NCBI RefSeq assembly: GCF_003852425.1
Contig: NZ_QAJN01000010.1
Span: 310,724-374,723 of the forward strand
Reading direction: 5' to 3'
DNA length: 64,000 bases
Source: Paucibacter sp. KBW04
GTDB taxonomy: Bacteria > Pseudomonadota > Gammaproteobacteria > Burkholderiales > Burkholderiaceae_C
The notes under the pieces were generated by a model. That model was not told the DNA's origin, ran no database searches, and was given only the letters and a program-made list of their open reading frames with translations. The position numbers were made by a program, and so were the translations under genes. Below, piece by piece: positions 1-8,445 of this stretch (position 1 is the stretch's first letter; the number at the start of each line of letters is the position of its first letter).

Positions 1-247
1 GGATTTGGCGCAAACTGCGTCGAAACAAGGGGTTAACACGGAGGCGACAGGGCGGCTCAAGCAAAGACACCAGAAACCCGAACCCCCGGGGTGGTGCGCG
101 CCCCATTTCACGCCAGCGCAAGCCTGGGCAAAGTGCAAATCAGACGGTGGCTTTAGAAACACCGCAGCGGAAGTTCCCCCAGCTTGCCCCAAGGTTCCCA
201 AACCAGGCCGCAAGCGGCTCGCTTACAAGCCAATCACGGAAGAGACA

Positions 248-1318
248 ATGAAACACTTCAAGCCCTCCCCTCTTGCCCTGGTCCTTTCTCTGGCAATTCT
301 TGGTCTGGCCAAGCCAGCCCTGGCCGCAGAAGGCTTCAAGGTCCGCTATCCCACGGTGGGCCTGCTAGGCCCCGAGTTGGCAGCCTTTCAGGTCAAGCCT
401 GGCTGGGTCAACAGCTTGGCCTTGAACAACACCAATATCACCGGCCTCAATGGTGACGATGGCAAGCAGGCCTGGACAGCTGCTGTTGTCACCGCCAAAG
501 GCGTGACCCAGCGCGCCCTGGTGGATTATCAGCAGCACCAGACCGTGGCCCAGATGTTTCTAGGCCATGTCAGCCAAGAGACTTTTGGCGGCGGGCATCT
601 GGCTTTTGGTATCAACGTTCCCTACACCTTCCGAGCCAGCCGTTCGCTAGCCTTCCCCACCGTCACCGCCACTGCCGCCAACGGCAGCGCGGTGACGCCG
701 GGCGCCGCCTATCTGGCCAGCCTGGACGCCCAGTCCAAGGCCAATAATGTGGCAACCTCCGGCCTGGGCGATACCGATGTGGCGGCGCTCTGGATTCTTG
801 CCAAGGATCGCTACAAGTTTGCCGCCGGTGTCTCCCTAGTGCTGCCGACCGGCGATTTCCACAGCCAGCCCTCGGGTGCCGCTGGCACACCCGCCATCAA
901 TATTGGCGCGGGCCGCTTCTTCACCCTCAGACCCAATGCCAGCCTGGGCTACCAGCTCAGCGACAGCGTCACCTTGGGCGCACGCCTGGCCCTTGGCATC
1001 AACACGACCAACTCGGTCGACCAATGGCATAGCGGCAACTTCGTCGCCTATGACTTGGCGGCCAATTACAAAACCTCGATCGGGGTTTTCGGGGCGCAAC
1101 TCATCGGCGTGAATCAGTTCGAGGACGATACCGGCGGCATGTCCGGCAACCAGGCCGGTGGCTATGGCGCCAACCGCTTCAAGACCCTCAACGCCGGCTT
1201 GTTCTATGCCACCAAGATCGACGTCGTCGGCGTCACCCTGGCCTACACCAGCACGGTCAAGGCCAGCAATGCCTTGGTCAGCAATGTGCTGCAGCTGCGC
1301 CTGAGCCGCGCGCTCTAA
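248..1318 (+). CDS. SphA/phenol-MetA-type outer membrane protein
   Basis: 356 aa. The N-terminus (MKHFKPSPLALVLSLAIL, then a hydrophobic run ending ALA-AEG) is a clear Sec signal peptide. The rest alternates short polar and aromatic stretches, with a C-terminal segment LQLRLSRAL typical of outer-membrane beta-barrels. It resembles the putative MetA-pathway-of-phenol-degradation / SphA family, thought to bring hydrophobic substrates across the outer membrane. The frame is open back to the window edge, but the ATG at 248 has a GGA motif 7 nt upstream and begins the signal peptide, so it is preferred. The aldehyde dehydrogenase just downstream suggests uptake and oxidation of an aromatic or long-chain compound. 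The substrate is not deducible. Confidence 0.72.
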   Translation: MKHFKPSPLALVLSLAILGLAKPALAAEGFKVRYPTVGLLGPELAAFQVKPGWVNSLALNNTNITGLNGDDGKQAWTAAVVTAKGVTQRALVDYQQHQTVAQMFLGHVSQETFGGGHLAFGINVPYTFRASRSLAFPTVTATAANGSAVTPGAAYLASLDAQSKANNVATSGLGDTDVAALWILAKDRYKFAAGVSLVLPTGDFHSQPSGAAGTPAINIGAGRFFTLRPNASLGYQLSDSVTLGARLALGINTTNSVDQWHSGNFVAYDLAANYKTSIGVFGAQLIGVNQFEDDTGGMSGNQAGGYGANRFKTLNAGLFYATKIDVVGVTLAYTSTVKASNALVSNVLQLRLSRAL

Positions 1319-1322
1319 GGCT

Positions 1323-1339
1323 CGCCCCTCACAGGGGCG
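1323..1339 (+). other. Small hairpin after the SphA-like gene
   Basis: CGCCCCT and AGGGGCG form a 7-bp perfect stem around a 3-nt loop a few bases after the stop codon. No T-run follows, so it is at best a weak terminator or an mRNA-stabilising hairpin. Confidence 0.35.
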
Positions 1340-1375
1340 CAAGCCCCTTCTTGAACACACGACGCAGGATGAACC

Positions 1376-1498
1376 ATGCGGAGTTGGCTGACGCACGCCT
1401 ATATCGCCCTGGCCATCGATGACGGGGCCATTCTGTTCAACCCCGTCGAAGCCGATCGCAGCGAACTGCAGCCTCTGCTGAAAGGAGCTTGGCAATGA
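1376..1498 (+). CDS. 40-aa small ORF translationally coupled to the aldehyde dehydrogenase
   Basis: ATG at 1376 is preceded by AGGA with a 6-nt gap, a good ribosome binding site. The frame runs 40 codons and its TGA lies inside the ATGATG start of the dehydrogenase, a typical coupling arrangement. The peptide (MRSWLTHAYIALAIDD...) contains acidic residues and a short hydrophobic segment; I recognise no family. It may be a leader peptide, a genuine small protein or a remnant of a longer gene. Confidence 0.35.
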   Translation: MRSWLTHAYIALAIDDGAILFNPVEADRSELQPLLKGAWQ

Positions 1499-2919
1499 TG
1501 CCCGACCACGCAAGTCTCAGCCAAGCCAAGCTACAGGCCTGCCTCGGCGCCCAGCGCCACGCCTATCTGCAAGCGCCTGTCCCCACGCTGGAGGAACGTC
1601 GCACCGACCTGCGCACCCTGCAACGCTTCATCCGCGATCACAAAGACGCCCTGTGCGAGGCCATCAGCGCCGACTACGGCCATCGCTCCAAGCATGAAAC
1701 CTTGCTGGCCGAGATCTTCCCCGCCATCGACGGCATCGACCAAGTCCTCAAACACCTCAAGCGCTGGATGCGCCCGCAGCGTCGCTCGGTCGACATCCGC
1801 AACTTCCTGGGCGCCAGCAACCGCGTCATCCCCCAGCCCCTGGGCGTGGTGGGCGTCATCGTGCCCTGGAACTTCCCCGTCAATCTGAGCCTGATCCCGC
1901 TGACCTTTATCTTCGCCGCCGGCAACCGCGCCATGGTCAAGATGAGCGAGAACTCGCGCCATCTGGCCAGGTTGTTGATCGAGCGCATGCCCGCCTACTT
2001 CCCGCCCGAGAAGCTGCAGTTCTTTGACGAGACCGGCGGCGTGGGCGTGGAGTTCTCCAAGCTGCCTTTTGACCACCTGCTCTTCACCGGCTCGGGCCAG
2101 ACCGGCCGCGCCGTGATGGCGGCCGCCGCGCAAAACCTCTGCCCGGTGACCCTGGAGTTAGGCGGCAAGGCCCCGGCCGTGCTCTGCGCCGACTTCCCCC
2201 TGCGCCTGGCCACCGAGCGCATCATGTTTGTGAAGTGCCTGAACGCCGGCCAGATCTGCACCACGGTCGATCATCTGTGGATGCCTGCCGATCGCGTCGA
2301 AGGCTTTGTCAGCGCCGCGCGCGAGATCGTCTCGGCCCGCTACCCCACACTGGCCTCGCCCGACTACACCGCCATCATCGACGAGCGCAGCTTTGATCGC
2401 CTCTTGAACGCGCTGGACGAAGCCCAGGCCGGCGGCGCCCAGCTGATCCCGCTCTTGCCCGGCCCCGTCTTCGACCGCGCCACGCGCAAGATCAACCCCA
2501 CCATCGTCTTGAACGCGCCCGCAAACAGCCAGCTGGCCCAGCGCGAGATCTTCGGGCCCATCTTGCCCATCCGCCCGTTCAACCAATTGGAAGAAGTGGT
2601 CACGGCCATCAACGCCGGCCCGCGCCCCTTGGCGCTCTACCCCTTCAGCTACGACAAGCCGACGGTGCAGATGCTGCTGGACCGGGTGATGTCGGGCGGG
2701 GTCTCGGTCAACGACGCGCTCTTCCATGTGGGCCAGCATGATCTGCCTTTTGGCGGCGTGGGTGAATCCGGCATGGGCCATTACCACGGCCGGGAGGGCT
2801 TTGACACCTTCTCCAAGCTGCGGCCGGTGTTCTACCAGGCGCGTTTTTCCAGCCTCAAATTCCTGATGCCGCCTTACGGCAAGTTCGCCGATCGGGTGCT
2901 GGCGTTTTTGACCAAATAA
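1495..2919 (+). CDS. Coniferyl-aldehyde-type NAD(P)-dependent aldehyde dehydrogenase
   Basis: About 474 aa, the normal length for this branch of the aldehyde dehydrogenase superfamily. It oxidises aldehydes to acids. Visible signatures are the Rossmann region VVGVIVPWNFPV, FTGSGQTGRAVM, LELGGKAPAV carrying the general-base Glu, and NAGQICTT carrying the nucleophilic Cys. The C-terminal DLPFGGVGESGMGHYHG motif is characteristic of coniferyl aldehyde dehydrogenases and long-chain Class-3-like enzymes. AAGGAG at 1482-1487 lies 7 nt from the ATG at 1495, which decides this start over the upstream TTG at 1489. It sits between an outer-membrane protein and a secreted protein, probably in one transcript. 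Confidence 0.85.
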   Translation: MMPDHASLSQAKLQACLGAQRHAYLQAPVPTLEERRTDLRTLQRFIRDHKDALCEAISADYGHRSKHETLLAEIFPAIDGIDQVLKHLKRWMRPQRRSVDIRNFLGASNRVIPQPLGVVGVIVPWNFPVNLSLIPLTFIFAAGNRAMVKMSENSRHLARLLIERMPAYFPPEKLQFFDETGGVGVEFSKLPFDHLLFTGSGQTGRAVMAAAAQNLCPVTLELGGKAPAVLCADFPLRLATERIMFVKCLNAGQICTTVDHLWMPADRVEGFVSAAREIVSARYPTLASPDYTAIIDERSFDRLLNALDEAQAGGAQLIPLLPGPVFDRATRKINPTIVLNAPANSQLAQREIFGPILPIRPFNQLEEVVTAINAGPRPLALYPFSYDKPTVQMLLDRVMSGGVSVNDALFHVGQHDLPFGGVGESGMGHYHGREGFDTFSKLRPVFYQARFSSLKFLMPPYGKFADRVLAFLTK

Positions 2920-2961
2920 GTCTTGCCTTCCGACACAACATCGATCCACAAGGAGACATCC

Positions 2962-4425
2962 ATGAAATTCGCATTGAGCCCCGCGGCCCTGGCCTGCAGC
3001 GTCACCCTGGCCTTGGGTGGCCAGGTCTTGGCGGCCGATCATCTGCCCATGTCCGGTCCCAAATATGATCAAAGCCTCAACAAACCCGGCGTCCCCGGCG
3101 AGCGCACCTGCTTTTGGGCCAAGGGCCCCTACAGCGGCGACCCCTACCTCAATGTCGCCTGGCCCGATACCAACACCTATTACTGGGGTGCCCGCTTCAC
3201 CATGCCCGAGGGCTCCAAGCTGCGCATCGAAGGCCAGTTCGCCCATTCGCGCTACACCTCCTACACCAGTTATGACGACCGCGGCCAGCCGGTGGAAAGC
3301 CTGGCCGACTATCTGATCGAACCCCTACCCGGCCATAGCAACCCGGCCCTGCATGGCGCCGACCGCAGCGCAAGCAAGCGCTCCTACGCCATCGAGGTGC
3401 TCAATGGCGGCCAGCGCGACACGAACCGGGTGGAAGGCTTTTACAACGAAGGCGCGAAGTCCAAGACCATTGCCGCACCCAAGAACGGCGGCAGCCAACA
3501 GGTGCTGATTCTGCGCATCTACACCCCCGACAAAGGCCGCGGCATCACCGGCGGTGTGCCCCTGCCCGCCCCCGTCTTGACCCTGGCCGATGGCAAGGAA
3601 TTGCGCGGCGCGGCCGCCTGCGCAGCCCTGGACGCCAACCAGCTGCTGCGCACCCAGCCCGACGCCTTCGGCATGCCCATCCCGCGCTACCGCGAGTTGC
3701 TAAGCCTTCCGGGCAAGCCCGACACCCATCCCGCAACCCGCCCCTCCACCTGGTACGCACAGTTCGACCGCAAGCAGTTCGAGGGCATCTTCACCGGCGA
3801 GGTGGGCAATTTCGAGCGCAAGAGCGAGGGCTTCTATCCGACGGTAGACAACCAGTACATCCGCACTTTCATCAACCGCAAGTTCGGCCCGGTTTATGTG
3901 CTGCGCGGCAAGCTGCCGGTGACGCCCAAGACCATGAATGGCGAGCCCCGTATGGACGTCAAGGACGCCGATATGCGCTATTGGTCGCTGTGCTCGCAAC
4001 GCGGGGCCTCCAACACCACGGTGCTGAAGTGTTTGAACGATGAAGAGATGGTCATCAACAAGAACCGCGACTACATCGTCGCCTTCAGCCGCTCCGCCGA
4101 TCGCCCCCGCACCGCCTACCCCGAATGCGGCATCAACTGGCTGCCCATCCCCGATGACGGCGACGGCATGTTCGACCCCGACCAGGGAAACATGATGATC
4201 CGCAATATGCTGGCCCGCCCCGACTTTGCCCATTCCATCCAGAAGATCAAAAAAACCGGCGAGGAGCGTGAGGTGATGGGCCCCTATCTGCCCAGCGGCA
4301 CCTATATGACCAAGGATATGTTCGAGTCCGGCTTCTCCTGCAATTCCGCGGCTGAGAACGCCAGCTTGGCCAAGCAGGCCGATGAGGTGGACGCCGCGCA
4401 ACAGGCCGCCGCCAAGGCCCGCTAA
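2962..4425 (+). CDS. Secreted protein of unknown function
   Basis: 487 aa from the ATG at 2962, which has AAGGAG at 2950-2955. The first 25 residues or so form a signal peptide ending QVLAADH, so the mature protein is periplasmic or exported. Segments such as YYWGARFTMPEG, FAHSRYTSYTSYDDRG and MRYWSLCSQRG loosely recall DUF1214-type beta-rich domains, but I cannot assign it. Cys residues occur in the mature part, so disulphides are possible. It is 42 nt downstream of the dehydrogenase, so probably co-transcribed and part of the same catabolic or uptake function. Confidence 0.6.
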   Translation: MKFALSPAALACSVTLALGGQVLAADHLPMSGPKYDQSLNKPGVPGERTCFWAKGPYSGDPYLNVAWPDTNTYYWGARFTMPEGSKLRIEGQFAHSRYTSYTSYDDRGQPVESLADYLIEPLPGHSNPALHGADRSASKRSYAIEVLNGGQRDTNRVEGFYNEGAKSKTIAAPKNGGSQQVLILRIYTPDKGRGITGGVPLPAPVLTLADGKELRGAAACAALDANQLLRTQPDAFGMPIPRYRELLSLPGKPDTHPATRPSTWYAQFDRKQFEGIFTGEVGNFERKSEGFYPTVDNQYIRTFINRKFGPVYVLRGKLPVTPKTMNGEPRMDVKDADMRYWSLCSQRGASNTTVLKCLNDEEMVINKNRDYIVAFSRSADRPRTAYPECGINWLPIPDDGDGMFDPDQGNMMIRNMLARPDFAHSIQKIKKTGEEREVMGPYLPSGTYMTKDMFESGFSCNSAAENASLAKQADEVDAAQQAAAKAR

Positions 4426-4443
4426 GCACCCTCGGACAGCCGC

Positions 4444-4472
4444 CGCCCTGGCCAAATGCTAGCGCCAGGGCG
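4444..4472 (+). terminator. 9-bp perfect hairpin after the secreted-protein gene
   Basis: CGCCCTGGC at 4444-4452 pairs perfectly with GCCAGGGCG at 4464-4472 around an 11-nt loop, 19 nt after the stop codon. There is no U-tract, so it may be a weak or Rho-assisted terminator or a 3'-end stabiliser. Confidence 0.4.
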
Positions 4473-4516
4473 CGTTGCGCGAACACGCATGACGTCCCTG
4501 CAGATTTCTCGCCGTT

Positions 4517-4536
4517 ATCCGGGTGTAGGCCCGGAT
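4517..4536. repeat. Inverted repeat ATCCGGG-CCCGGAT upstream of the response regulator
   Basis: ATCCGGG (4517-4523) and CCCGGAT (4530-4536) form a perfect 7-bp inverted repeat with a 6-nt spacer, about 100 bp before the NarL-type gene. It could be a hairpin or an operator. The sequence CCCGGATTGC recurs in the long inverted repeat at 54691-54737. Confidence 0.3.
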
Positions 4537-4632
4537 TGCCAGCCCAAGATCCCGGAGTAGACTGACCCGCAAGCGGACCGCGATGGCAGTCGCCGACGGG
4601 CGAGAACGGGAACTTGAGGCTTCAGGACAGCG

Positions 4633-5382
4633 ATGGGAAACGGGGAGAACTCAGAGCTTGGCGCGGTCGCCACGGGCCAGGCCCAGAGGGCCGAGACCCG
4701 CGTGGCCAGGCCCAAAGCCCTGAGGGTGCTGATCGCCGACGACAGCTTTCTGATCCGCGAGGGCTTGCAGCAGGTGCTGGCCCTGGCACCCGAGTTGCAG
4801 GTGATGGGCCTGTGCGCCGACGAACCCAGCTTGCTGGCGGCGGTGGACGCCGACCCGCCCGATGTGGTGATCACCGACATCCGCATGCCGCCCACCCAGA
4901 CCGACGAGGGCATGCGCATCGCCGAGCGCCTGCGCCGCAGCCACCCCAAGGTCGGCGTGGTGGTGCTGAGCCAGCATGAGAGTGCCCAGTACGCCGCCGA
5001 GTTGCTGGCCACCGGGGCGGCGGGCCGGGGCTATCTGGCCAAGGACCGCATCCATGATTTGGATCACATCGTCTCCACCATCACGGCGGTAGCGGCGGGC
5101 GAATGCCGCATCGACCCGCGCATCATCGACGAGATGGTGGTGCGCCGAAATCAAAGAGTGCAGTCCCCGCTCAAAAGCCTGACGCCGCGCCAGCGCGAGA
5201 TCCTGGCCGATGTGGCCGAAGGCAAGAGCAATCAAGCCATCGCCCAGGACCGCAGCCTGACGCAAAGAGCGGTTGAGAAGCATGTGAGCGAAATCTTTGG
5301 ACGCCTAGGCCTGGCCACCGATGAAAACATCAGCCGGCGGGTGCATGCCACCTTGCTCTACCTCGCCGCCCGCGGGGCATGA
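4633..5382 (+). CDS. NarL/LuxR-family response regulator
   Basis: 249 aa. Residues 29-150 are a receiver domain with the conserved acidic pair (IADDS) and phospho-acceptor Asp82 in VVITDIRMPP. Residues from about 180 form a LuxR-type helix-turn-helix (SLTPRQREILADVAEGKSN, then AVEKHVSEIFGRLGL). The start is the ATG at 4633; about 28 residues precede the receiver core, so a later start is possible. It overlaps the following kinase gene by 4 nt (ATGA), making a cognate pair. Targets are unknown; the adjacent catabolic genes or the divergent exosortase-associated genes are candidates only by position. Confidence 0.85.
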   Translation: MGNGENSELGAVATGQAQRAETRVARPKALRVLIADDSFLIREGLQQVLALAPELQVMGLCADEPSLLAAVDADPPDVVITDIRMPPTQTDEGMRIAERLRRSHPKVGVVVLSQHESAQYAAELLATGAAGRGYLAKDRIHDLDHIVSTITAVAAGECRIDPRIIDEMVVRRNQRVQSPLKSLTPRQREILADVAEGKSNQAIAQDRSLTQRAVEKHVSEIFGRLGLATDENISRRVHATLLYLAARGA

Positions 5383-7151
5383 AGCACAGCCGTCTGCGCA
5401 CCGAGATTTTGCTGGGCACACCGGGCCTGGTGCTAGGCTGTGTGCTGGCGCTTGCCCTCGCCGCCAGCCAGGAGCTGAGTCACTCCATCATCAGCCTGCA
5501 AGCCGGTCTGGGCCTGATCCTGGTCTGGAGCGTGGCCGTGGCCGTGCAGCAGCGCTATCCGCAAAGACCGATGGGCCTGCTCTTGTTCGGCGTGGCCCTG
5601 CTCTACATCCCCTTGGCCCTGCAGTCCTCCAGCCACCCCCTGCTGTTCAGCCTGGCGCGGATGAGTCGGCCCATGATGGAGGTGATGTTGGTTTGGCTGA
5701 TGCTGGCCTTCCCGAGCGGCCGGCTACAGACCCGGGTGGAGCGCGGGCTCTTGCTGAGCGCCTGGCTGGCCCTGGCCCTGCTGTGGCTGCCCAGCGTGCT
5801 GCTCAGCTCCGAGATCCCCATGCCTGGCCCCATGGTTCTGTGCCAACCCGACTGCCCACGCAATGTGCTGGCCTTGGTGGAAAAGCCCGACCTGGCCCAG
5901 GGCCTGAATCTGGCCTTCCGCTTCGTCGGCTGCCTGGTGATGGTGGGTGCGGCGGGCGTGCTGTTCAACCGCTTGCGCGTCGCCACGCCGCTAATGCGGC
6001 GCGCACTGGCGCCGGTCTTGATCGTGTCCATCCTGCGTGCCGGGGTCGATCTAATGTTTCTCATCGGCACGGGCAGCGGCAATCGCATCGCCTTCACCCT
6101 GACTTTTTTCGCCGTGCCCCTGGCGATTGCGCTGGGCTTGCTGCGCGGCCGCATCTACACCGCGCGGGCCTTGCAGATGCTGGTGAGCGGCCTGCGCAGC
6201 CGGCCCGATATGCAAGGCCTGCGCCAGCTGCTGGCCAAGGCCTTGGGCGACCCCTCGCTCAGCCTGGCCTTCTGGATCCATGAAAAAGACTGCTGGGTGG
6301 ACGAGCAAGGCCGGCATGTGGCCCTGCCCTACCCCTCGTCCGAACGCGGCCGCGCCGCCACCCTGGTCAACGATGACCAGGGTCGCCCCGTCGCCGCCCT
6401 GGTGCATGACAGCGCCTTGCAGGAGGAGCCCCATCTGGTCGAATCCCTGGCCAGCAGCGTCCAGGTCGCGCTAGAAAGCCATCGCCTGGAGGCCGAGCTG
6501 GCCAGCTCCAGCGCCCGCGCCGCCTCGGCCGTGGAGGAAGAGCGTCAGCGCATTGAGCGCGATCTGCACGACGGCGCCCAGCAACGCCTGATCGCCCTGC
6601 GCATGAAGCTCAGCGTGACGGCCCGCTTGCTGGAGCAGGACCTGGGCCGCGCCCGCAGCCTGGTGGGCGAGATGGGCAGCGATGTGGAGGCCGCCATCGC
6701 CGAGCTGCGCAGCTATGCCCACGGCGTCGTGCCCCCGCTATTGCTGGAGCGCGGCCTGAGCTTTGCCCTGGCCGAGGCGGCCCAGCGCAGCCCGATCAGA
6801 ACCCAGCTGGCGCTGGAGGATATTGGCCGCTGCGAGCCCGGCATCGAGCGCGCCGTCTATTTTTGCTGCCTGGAGGCGCTACAAAACGCGGCCAAGCATG
6901 GTGGGCCGGAGGCTAGCGCCCGCCTGAGCCTGCACCGGGCCGGCGAGGTCCTGGGCTTTGGCGTCGAGGACGACGGCCAGGCCAGCACGGTCGGCAGCGG
7001 CCGGCCCTCGGGCGGCCAAGGCCTGGTCAATATGCGGGAGCGCATCGCTGCCGTGGGCGGGCATTTGACGATTGAGCGTCGCCCCGAGGGCGGCTACCGC
7101 GTGGCCGGCTCGGTGCTGGCCCCGGCGCTCAAACCCAGATCGCTCGCCTAA
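5379..7151 (+). CDS. Membrane sensor histidine kinase, HisKA_3 (NarX/DesK-like) type
   Basis: 590 aa. The first 270 residues or so contain about 7-8 hydrophobic segments and no large periplasmic domain, suggesting membrane or lipid-soluble signal sensing. A linker of about 100 residues follows. The phosphotransfer motif is ERQRIERDLHDGAQQRLIAL with His397. A HATPase_c domain with LEALQNAAKHGG (N-box, near residue 505) and a final GQGLVNMRERI (G-box) completes it. It is translationally coupled to the response regulator. Its 3' end overlaps by 4 nt the convergent PLP-decarboxylase gene. Confidence 0.85.
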   Translation: MKHSRLRTEILLGTPGLVLGCVLALALAASQELSHSIISLQAGLGLILVWSVAVAVQQRYPQRPMGLLLFGVALLYIPLALQSSSHPLLFSLARMSRPMMEVMLVWLMLAFPSGRLQTRVERGLLLSAWLALALLWLPSVLLSSEIPMPGPMVLCQPDCPRNVLALVEKPDLAQGLNLAFRFVGCLVMVGAAGVLFNRLRVATPLMRRALAPVLIVSILRAGVDLMFLIGTGSGNRIAFTLTFFAVPLAIALGLLRGRIYTARALQMLVSGLRSRPDMQGLRQLLAKALGDPSLSLAFWIHEKDCWVDEQGRHVALPYPSSERGRAATLVNDDQGRPVAALVHDSALQEEPHLVESLASSVQVALESHRLEAELASSSARAASAVEEERQRIERDLHDGAQQRLIALRMKLSVTARLLEQDLGRARSLVGEMGSDVEAAIAELRSYAHGVVPPLLLERGLSFALAEAAQRSPIRTQLALEDIGRCEPGIERAVYFCCLEALQNAAKHGGPEASARLSLHRAGEVLGFGVEDDGQASTVGSGRPSGGQGLVNMRERIAAVGGHLTIERRPEGGYRVAGSVLAPALKPRSLA

Positions 7152-8422
7152 ACCAACACTTCCACGCAGTTGGGATGGCTCAGAAAGCCGGCCGGGCTGG
7201 CCGAAGCGCCGTAGGCGCCCGACTGGAAAATCACCACCAAATCGTTCTCGGCTCCCACCGGCAGCTCCATGCGGTCGGCCAGCAGATCCAGCGGCGTGCA
7301 CAAAGGCCCCACCACCGTGGCCTGCTCGGTCGCCCCGCCCTGCGGGCCACTAGCCTTGACCAGGGCGACCGGATAGTTCTTGCGCAAGACCTGGCCGAAA
7401 TTGCCGGAGGCCGAGAGGTGGTGATTGAGGCCGCCATCCGTCACCAGATAGACCTGACCGCGCGAGACCTTGCGGTCCACCACCCGCGTCACATAGACCC
7501 CGGCTTCACCAACCAGATAACGCCCCAGTTCGATCACCAAGGAGGCCTGCGGCAGCTCGCGCGCTGCGCGGTCGGCCAGCTGCAAAAGATTGGTCGCGAT
7601 AGGGCCCAGATCCAGCAAGCCCTCGCCAGGGAAATAGGGGATGCCAAAACCGCCGCCCAGATTCAGGAACTTGACCGGCGACGGTGCATGAGCGGCCAAG
7701 CTCAGGGCCAGCTCATAAGACTTTTGCTGGGCTTCGCAAATGGACTCGGCACGCAGATTTTGCGAACCGGCAAAGAGATGAAAGCCCTCAAAGGCCAGGC
7801 CCAAGCGGCCGATTTCGCCCAGCAGCGCCGGCACGGCCTCGGCATCTACCCCGAACTGCTTGGGGCCGCCGCCCATGCGCATGCCCGAACCTTTCAGCTC
7901 GAAGTCCGGATTGACCCGCACGGCCACCCGCGCGGGCAGACCCAGCCGGGCACTGGCCGCCGCCAGCGGCGCCAACTCACGCGCCGACTCCACATTGATC
8001 AGCACCCCCGCCGCCACCGCCTGCGCCAGCTCGATATCGCGCTTGCCCGGGCCGGCAAAGCTGATTTCCGCCGGGTCGGCACCGGCGTCCAAGGCCACCT
8101 TGAGCTCGCCCGCCGAGGCCACGTCGATGCCGTCCACCAGGCCCGCCATCCAGGCCACCACCGCGGGCATGGGGTTGGCCTTCATCGCGTAATGCAGCTT
8201 GACGCTGGTCGGCAAGGCGGCGCGCAGCTGCGCCACGCGGGCTTTCAGGAGCTGGCGGTCATAGGCATAGAACGGCGTCCGGCCCACGCGCGCGGCCAGG
8301 CGCGTCAAGGGCTGGCCGCCGATCAGCAGTTCGCCGTCTTGGCTGGCGAACTGACTCATGGGCACATGCTGGGGGGCGCGCTTGGGCAATGCGGCGGCGG
8401 GCTGCGAAGGCGAATCGGACAT
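7148..8422 (-). CDS. PLP-dependent decarboxylase, exosortase A system-associated
   Basis: 424 aa from the ATG at 8422; a TTG at 8449, overlapping the upstream stop as TTGA, would add 9 residues. It is a fold-type III (alanine racemase/ornithine-DAP decarboxylase) enzyme. The PLP Lys81 lies in KLHYAMKANPMP, the phosphate-binding glycine motif is LNLGGGFGIPY, and SGAYGAS near the C-terminus is the usual active-site loop. The type is found next to the exosortase-associated acyl-CoA ligase in XrtA genomes; its substrate is unknown. It forms a two-gene minus-strand unit with the ligase and is likely co-translated with it. Confidence 0.85.
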   Translation of the reverse strand: MSDSPSQPAAALPKRAPQHVPMSQFASQDGELLIGGQPLTRLAARVGRTPFYAYDRQLLKARVAQLRAALPTSVKLHYAMKANPMPAVVAWMAGLVDGIDVASAGELKVALDAGADPAEISFAGPGKRDIELAQAVAAGVLINVESARELAPLAAASARLGLPARVAVRVNPDFELKGSGMRMGGGPKQFGVDAEAVPALLGEIGRLGLAFEGFHLFAGSQNLRAESICEAQQKSYELALSLAAHAPSPVKFLNLGGGFGIPYFPGEGLLDLGPIATNLLQLADRAARELPQASLVIELGRYLVGEAGVYVTRVVDRKVSRGQVYLVTDGGLNHHLSASGNFGQVLRKNYPVALVKASGPQGGATEQATVVGPLCTPLDLLADRMELPVGAENDLVVIFQSGAYGASASPAGFLSHPNCVEVLV

Positions 8423-8445
8423 GGCTGGTGTTCTCAGAAAAAGGC

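Noticed and set aside
1-247. Coding sequence upstream of the ATG at 248 in the SphA-like frame
   Set aside because: The 81 extra codons are Pro/Lys/Arg-rich without family character and would displace the signal peptide.
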